Assembly (NCBI GenBank): GCA_016182045.1
Contig: JACOYE010000002.1
Span: 1-34,943, forward strand
DNA: 34,943 bases
Direction: 5' to 3'
Source of the DNA: Candidatus Microgenomates bacterium
GTDB lineage: Bacteria > Patescibacteriota > Microgenomatia > Daviesbacterales > UBA10151
Both the position numbers and the translations under genes were made by a program. The notes beneath the pieces are model-generated. The model had not been told where the DNA came from. It saw nothing but the letters and a program-made list of their open reading frames with translations, and made no database searches. Below are positions 34,101-34,943 of the stretch, in pieces. How positions within the stretch are numbered: the first letter of the stretch is position 1; every line of letters starts with the position of its first letter.

Positions 34101-34943
34101 CCTACCAGACTGGAGATACCGGATACATTAAGGGTGGTGAGAGCAGCAGCTGAGGTGACTGTTAAGGAGGAAGATATCCCTACATTGCCTGATACATTTA
34201 ATAGATTAGATCCGACAGTGGTGGTACCTATCCCTACATTACCTAAAACAGCCAAGCCATTAGATGGAACTGATACATTTACTCCGGAAAATCCAATACC
34301 CACATTACCCTGGATAGCTAATGTCTGGAAAGGAACAGATATCCCAATACCTACATTACCACCATAAACTATTAACTTACCGCCAATTCCTGTGGTACCT
34401 ATCCCCACATTACCACCGTCTAAAACAACCAGACCAAAGGTGTTGTTGGAATTATTTAAGGTTAAAAGGGTGGGAGCGGTAGTATCTCCGGATCCTAATA
34501 TGTGCAGCTTGGCATTGGCCACAGATGGTGTGGTACCTATCCCCACATTATCTGAGGGAGTTAAGGTGGTAATAGTTGTGCCAAAGTCAAACCAACCTGA
34601 GACATTACCTCCTCCTGAATTCTGATCTGAGCCACAGGAGAATTGACCTGTTTGGGAGGTATAAAGTAGTTTATCTGTAGTGGCCCCATTACAATTGGTT
34701 AAACCCCCACCTAAGTAGGAATTACCATTAATAAAGGAGAGATAGGTGGCACCTGATGTGACTGTTAAACTACCACCAATACCTACATTACCCCTCAGAT
34801 CTGAGAAACCTCCCACCCTTAAGGTATTAAGGTTGGCAACAGAGAGAGTGGTTAAGGATAATCCCACTCCCACATTACCGGTCAGATCAGATAGTCCTGT
34901 TACCTTTAATCCTCCATCTAAAGCTGTGACATTAGTGACTGTT
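31184..34943 (-). CDS. Phage-tail-fibre-like giant surface/adhesin protein, 5'-truncated by the contig end; paralog of the 1..3327 gene
   Basis: NVGIGTT arrays; Gly-rich domain (TRTWTKPSGTQYVQVMLVGGGGGS); ADLAENYYTLDD...LAGRVPVEVTTENGPIKVGDLLTSSSTPGVAMKATKAG; frame open to the contig end (TVTNVTALDGGLKVTGLSDLTGNVGVG). Confidence 0.78.
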   Translation of the reverse strand, partial: TVTNVTALDGGLKVTGLSDLTGNVGVGLSLTTLSVANLNTLRVGGFSDLRGNVGIGGSLTVTSGATYLSFINGNSYLGGGLTNCNGATTDKLLYTSQTGQFSCGSDQNSGGGNVSGWFDFGTTITTLTPSDNVGIGTTPSVANAKLHILGSGDTTAPTLLTLNNSNNTFGLVVLDGGNVGIGTTGIGGKLIVYGGNVGIGISVPFQTLAIQGNVGIGFSGVNVSVPSNGLAVLGNVGIGTTTVGSNLLNVSGNVGISSSLTVTSAAALTTLNVSGISSLVGNVGIGGSLTVTSGATFSSFVSGSSWLGGGLTSCSGATADKLLYTASTGQFSCGADQNSGGATALDALNPATTDDTALLNGDNTIIWEWALTSATSRGVTIGESAAGQNGTGDQFLLELTTDSNSTAGPLSIISNSADSGDIEFNLNSLGDFVIQDGGTTFAVFDDTGNVGIGTSVPNLKLSVQGTVGIGYTGANQQLSAGTVLAINGNVGIGTTSPAYGLHVIGNVGIGGTLTLASTGSCGVLKTDSSGRVFCATQDVNVQVFDLVGTRTWTKPSGTQYVQVMLVGGGGGSAGVDATDEGSGGGGGGGYSEEWFTAAELGSTESVGVGDSGTGGAAGNNNGTAGGTSTFGTSTLLQATGGGLSDSSAGGGAIATGGAGGVGSLGDINWAGEAGGSSNFTANGIGGKGGNSQLGAGAVHAGSGTSGAAGVNGGNYGGGASGAYAWTTTDQAGANGGLGVVIVKSFQSNGGADLAENYYTLDDSIEPGQIVSIDSSLPAGAKKTDRPYDDQILGIVSTIPGLVLDESKDATRGRAIPVALAGRVPVEVTTENGPIKVGDLLTSSSTPGVAMKATKAGQIIGQAMTSFEPNPQTGSTKGMVMVFIKTDYANGVSLTSILDPPQLINLDSLDLGKFALAQFMVQKDQLDVLNLSEISTDRLSAGFELIAPKIITSNINLDQISAATGEDVALNLTADGKFIIKGEKDGLTGMPKEVIIFDSFGNAYFAGTLTADKIKANSIEGLEIWTDKIDSLSQKLAQLEATSSAEASNSASLVDASLATPSALLGTGPSALLSNDSTQLQAIEFASVATVSGQLTAQRLHVKDSAIVEMVLNVVDTITSSKLIISEFADFLGSVIFRKDVTFLGRPVFSKDTAGSVVINKGGDSAEVIFDKEYDQIPVVNVTITLDNNTDTTAQQTLEQAILSGDIRYIVTRRTTRGFMIKLNKSAPDDIAFSWTALSIKDTSKEATISARF
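33412..34880 (-). repeat. Interspersed NVGIG-coding DNA motif array
   Basis: About a dozen variants of CC(T/A)AT(A/C)CC(C/T)ACATTACC on the + strand, e.g. near 33465, 34085, 34226, 34346, 34397, 34532, 34776. Confidence 0.85.
34845..34879 (-). repeat. Right copy of terminal inverted repeat
   Basis: AGAGTGGTTAAGGATAATCCCACTCCCACATTACC; homology extends on both sides. Confidence 0.95.

Noticed and set aside
33412-34880. CRISPR-like array from evenly repeated CC(T/A)ATCCC(T/C)ACATTACC motifs
   Set aside because: Repeats vary in sequence and spacing and encode NVGIG in one long open frame; no cas genes.

Overview
Partial contig, most likely from a Candidate Phyla Radiation / Patescibacteria-type bacterium (inferred from gene style only; no search was possible). 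Both ends run into large truncated phage-tail-fibre-like adhesin genes with '(G)NVGIG' arrays, glycine-rich domains and a shared 'ADLAE...ALAGRVPV.V.TENGPI.VGD.LTSSSTPGVAMKATKAG' domain. The two genes point inward and share near-identical N-terminal array DNA, so they form an inverted repeat at the contig ends. Between them are: an O-antigen-ligase/TPR membrane protein; two tRNA-Ala genes (GGC and CGC anticodons, both with G3:U70); a LysM+M23 peptidase; Rho; a surface-protein cluster (an LPKTG-anchored Cys-rich/poly-Asn protein, an apparently frameshifted FnIII/PKD protein, orphan proteins); a structured non-coding block of about 0.9 kb; a PIN-TRAM protein; a surface-glycan locus (GT2, GT4, GT-C/PMT-like membrane enzymes, two DegT-type aminotransferases, FemAB-like, two paralogous methyltransferases); and an AbrB/PIN toxin-antitoxin pair with a perfect palindromic operator candidate. 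The most interesting observations are: (1) many short palindromic dispersed repeats lying in frame inside genes, including Rho; (2) terminal inverted adhesin repeats that could exchange C-terminal domains by inversion; (3) a degenerate 9-bp repeat found in one intergenic site and in three transmembrane-enzyme genes; (4) a structured ncRNA block in which two hairpins share a loop motif; (5) -10 boxes placed exactly 12 nt before the ATG of four SD-less genes; (6) a homopolymer frameshift that hides a Cys-rich, poly-Asn C-terminus.
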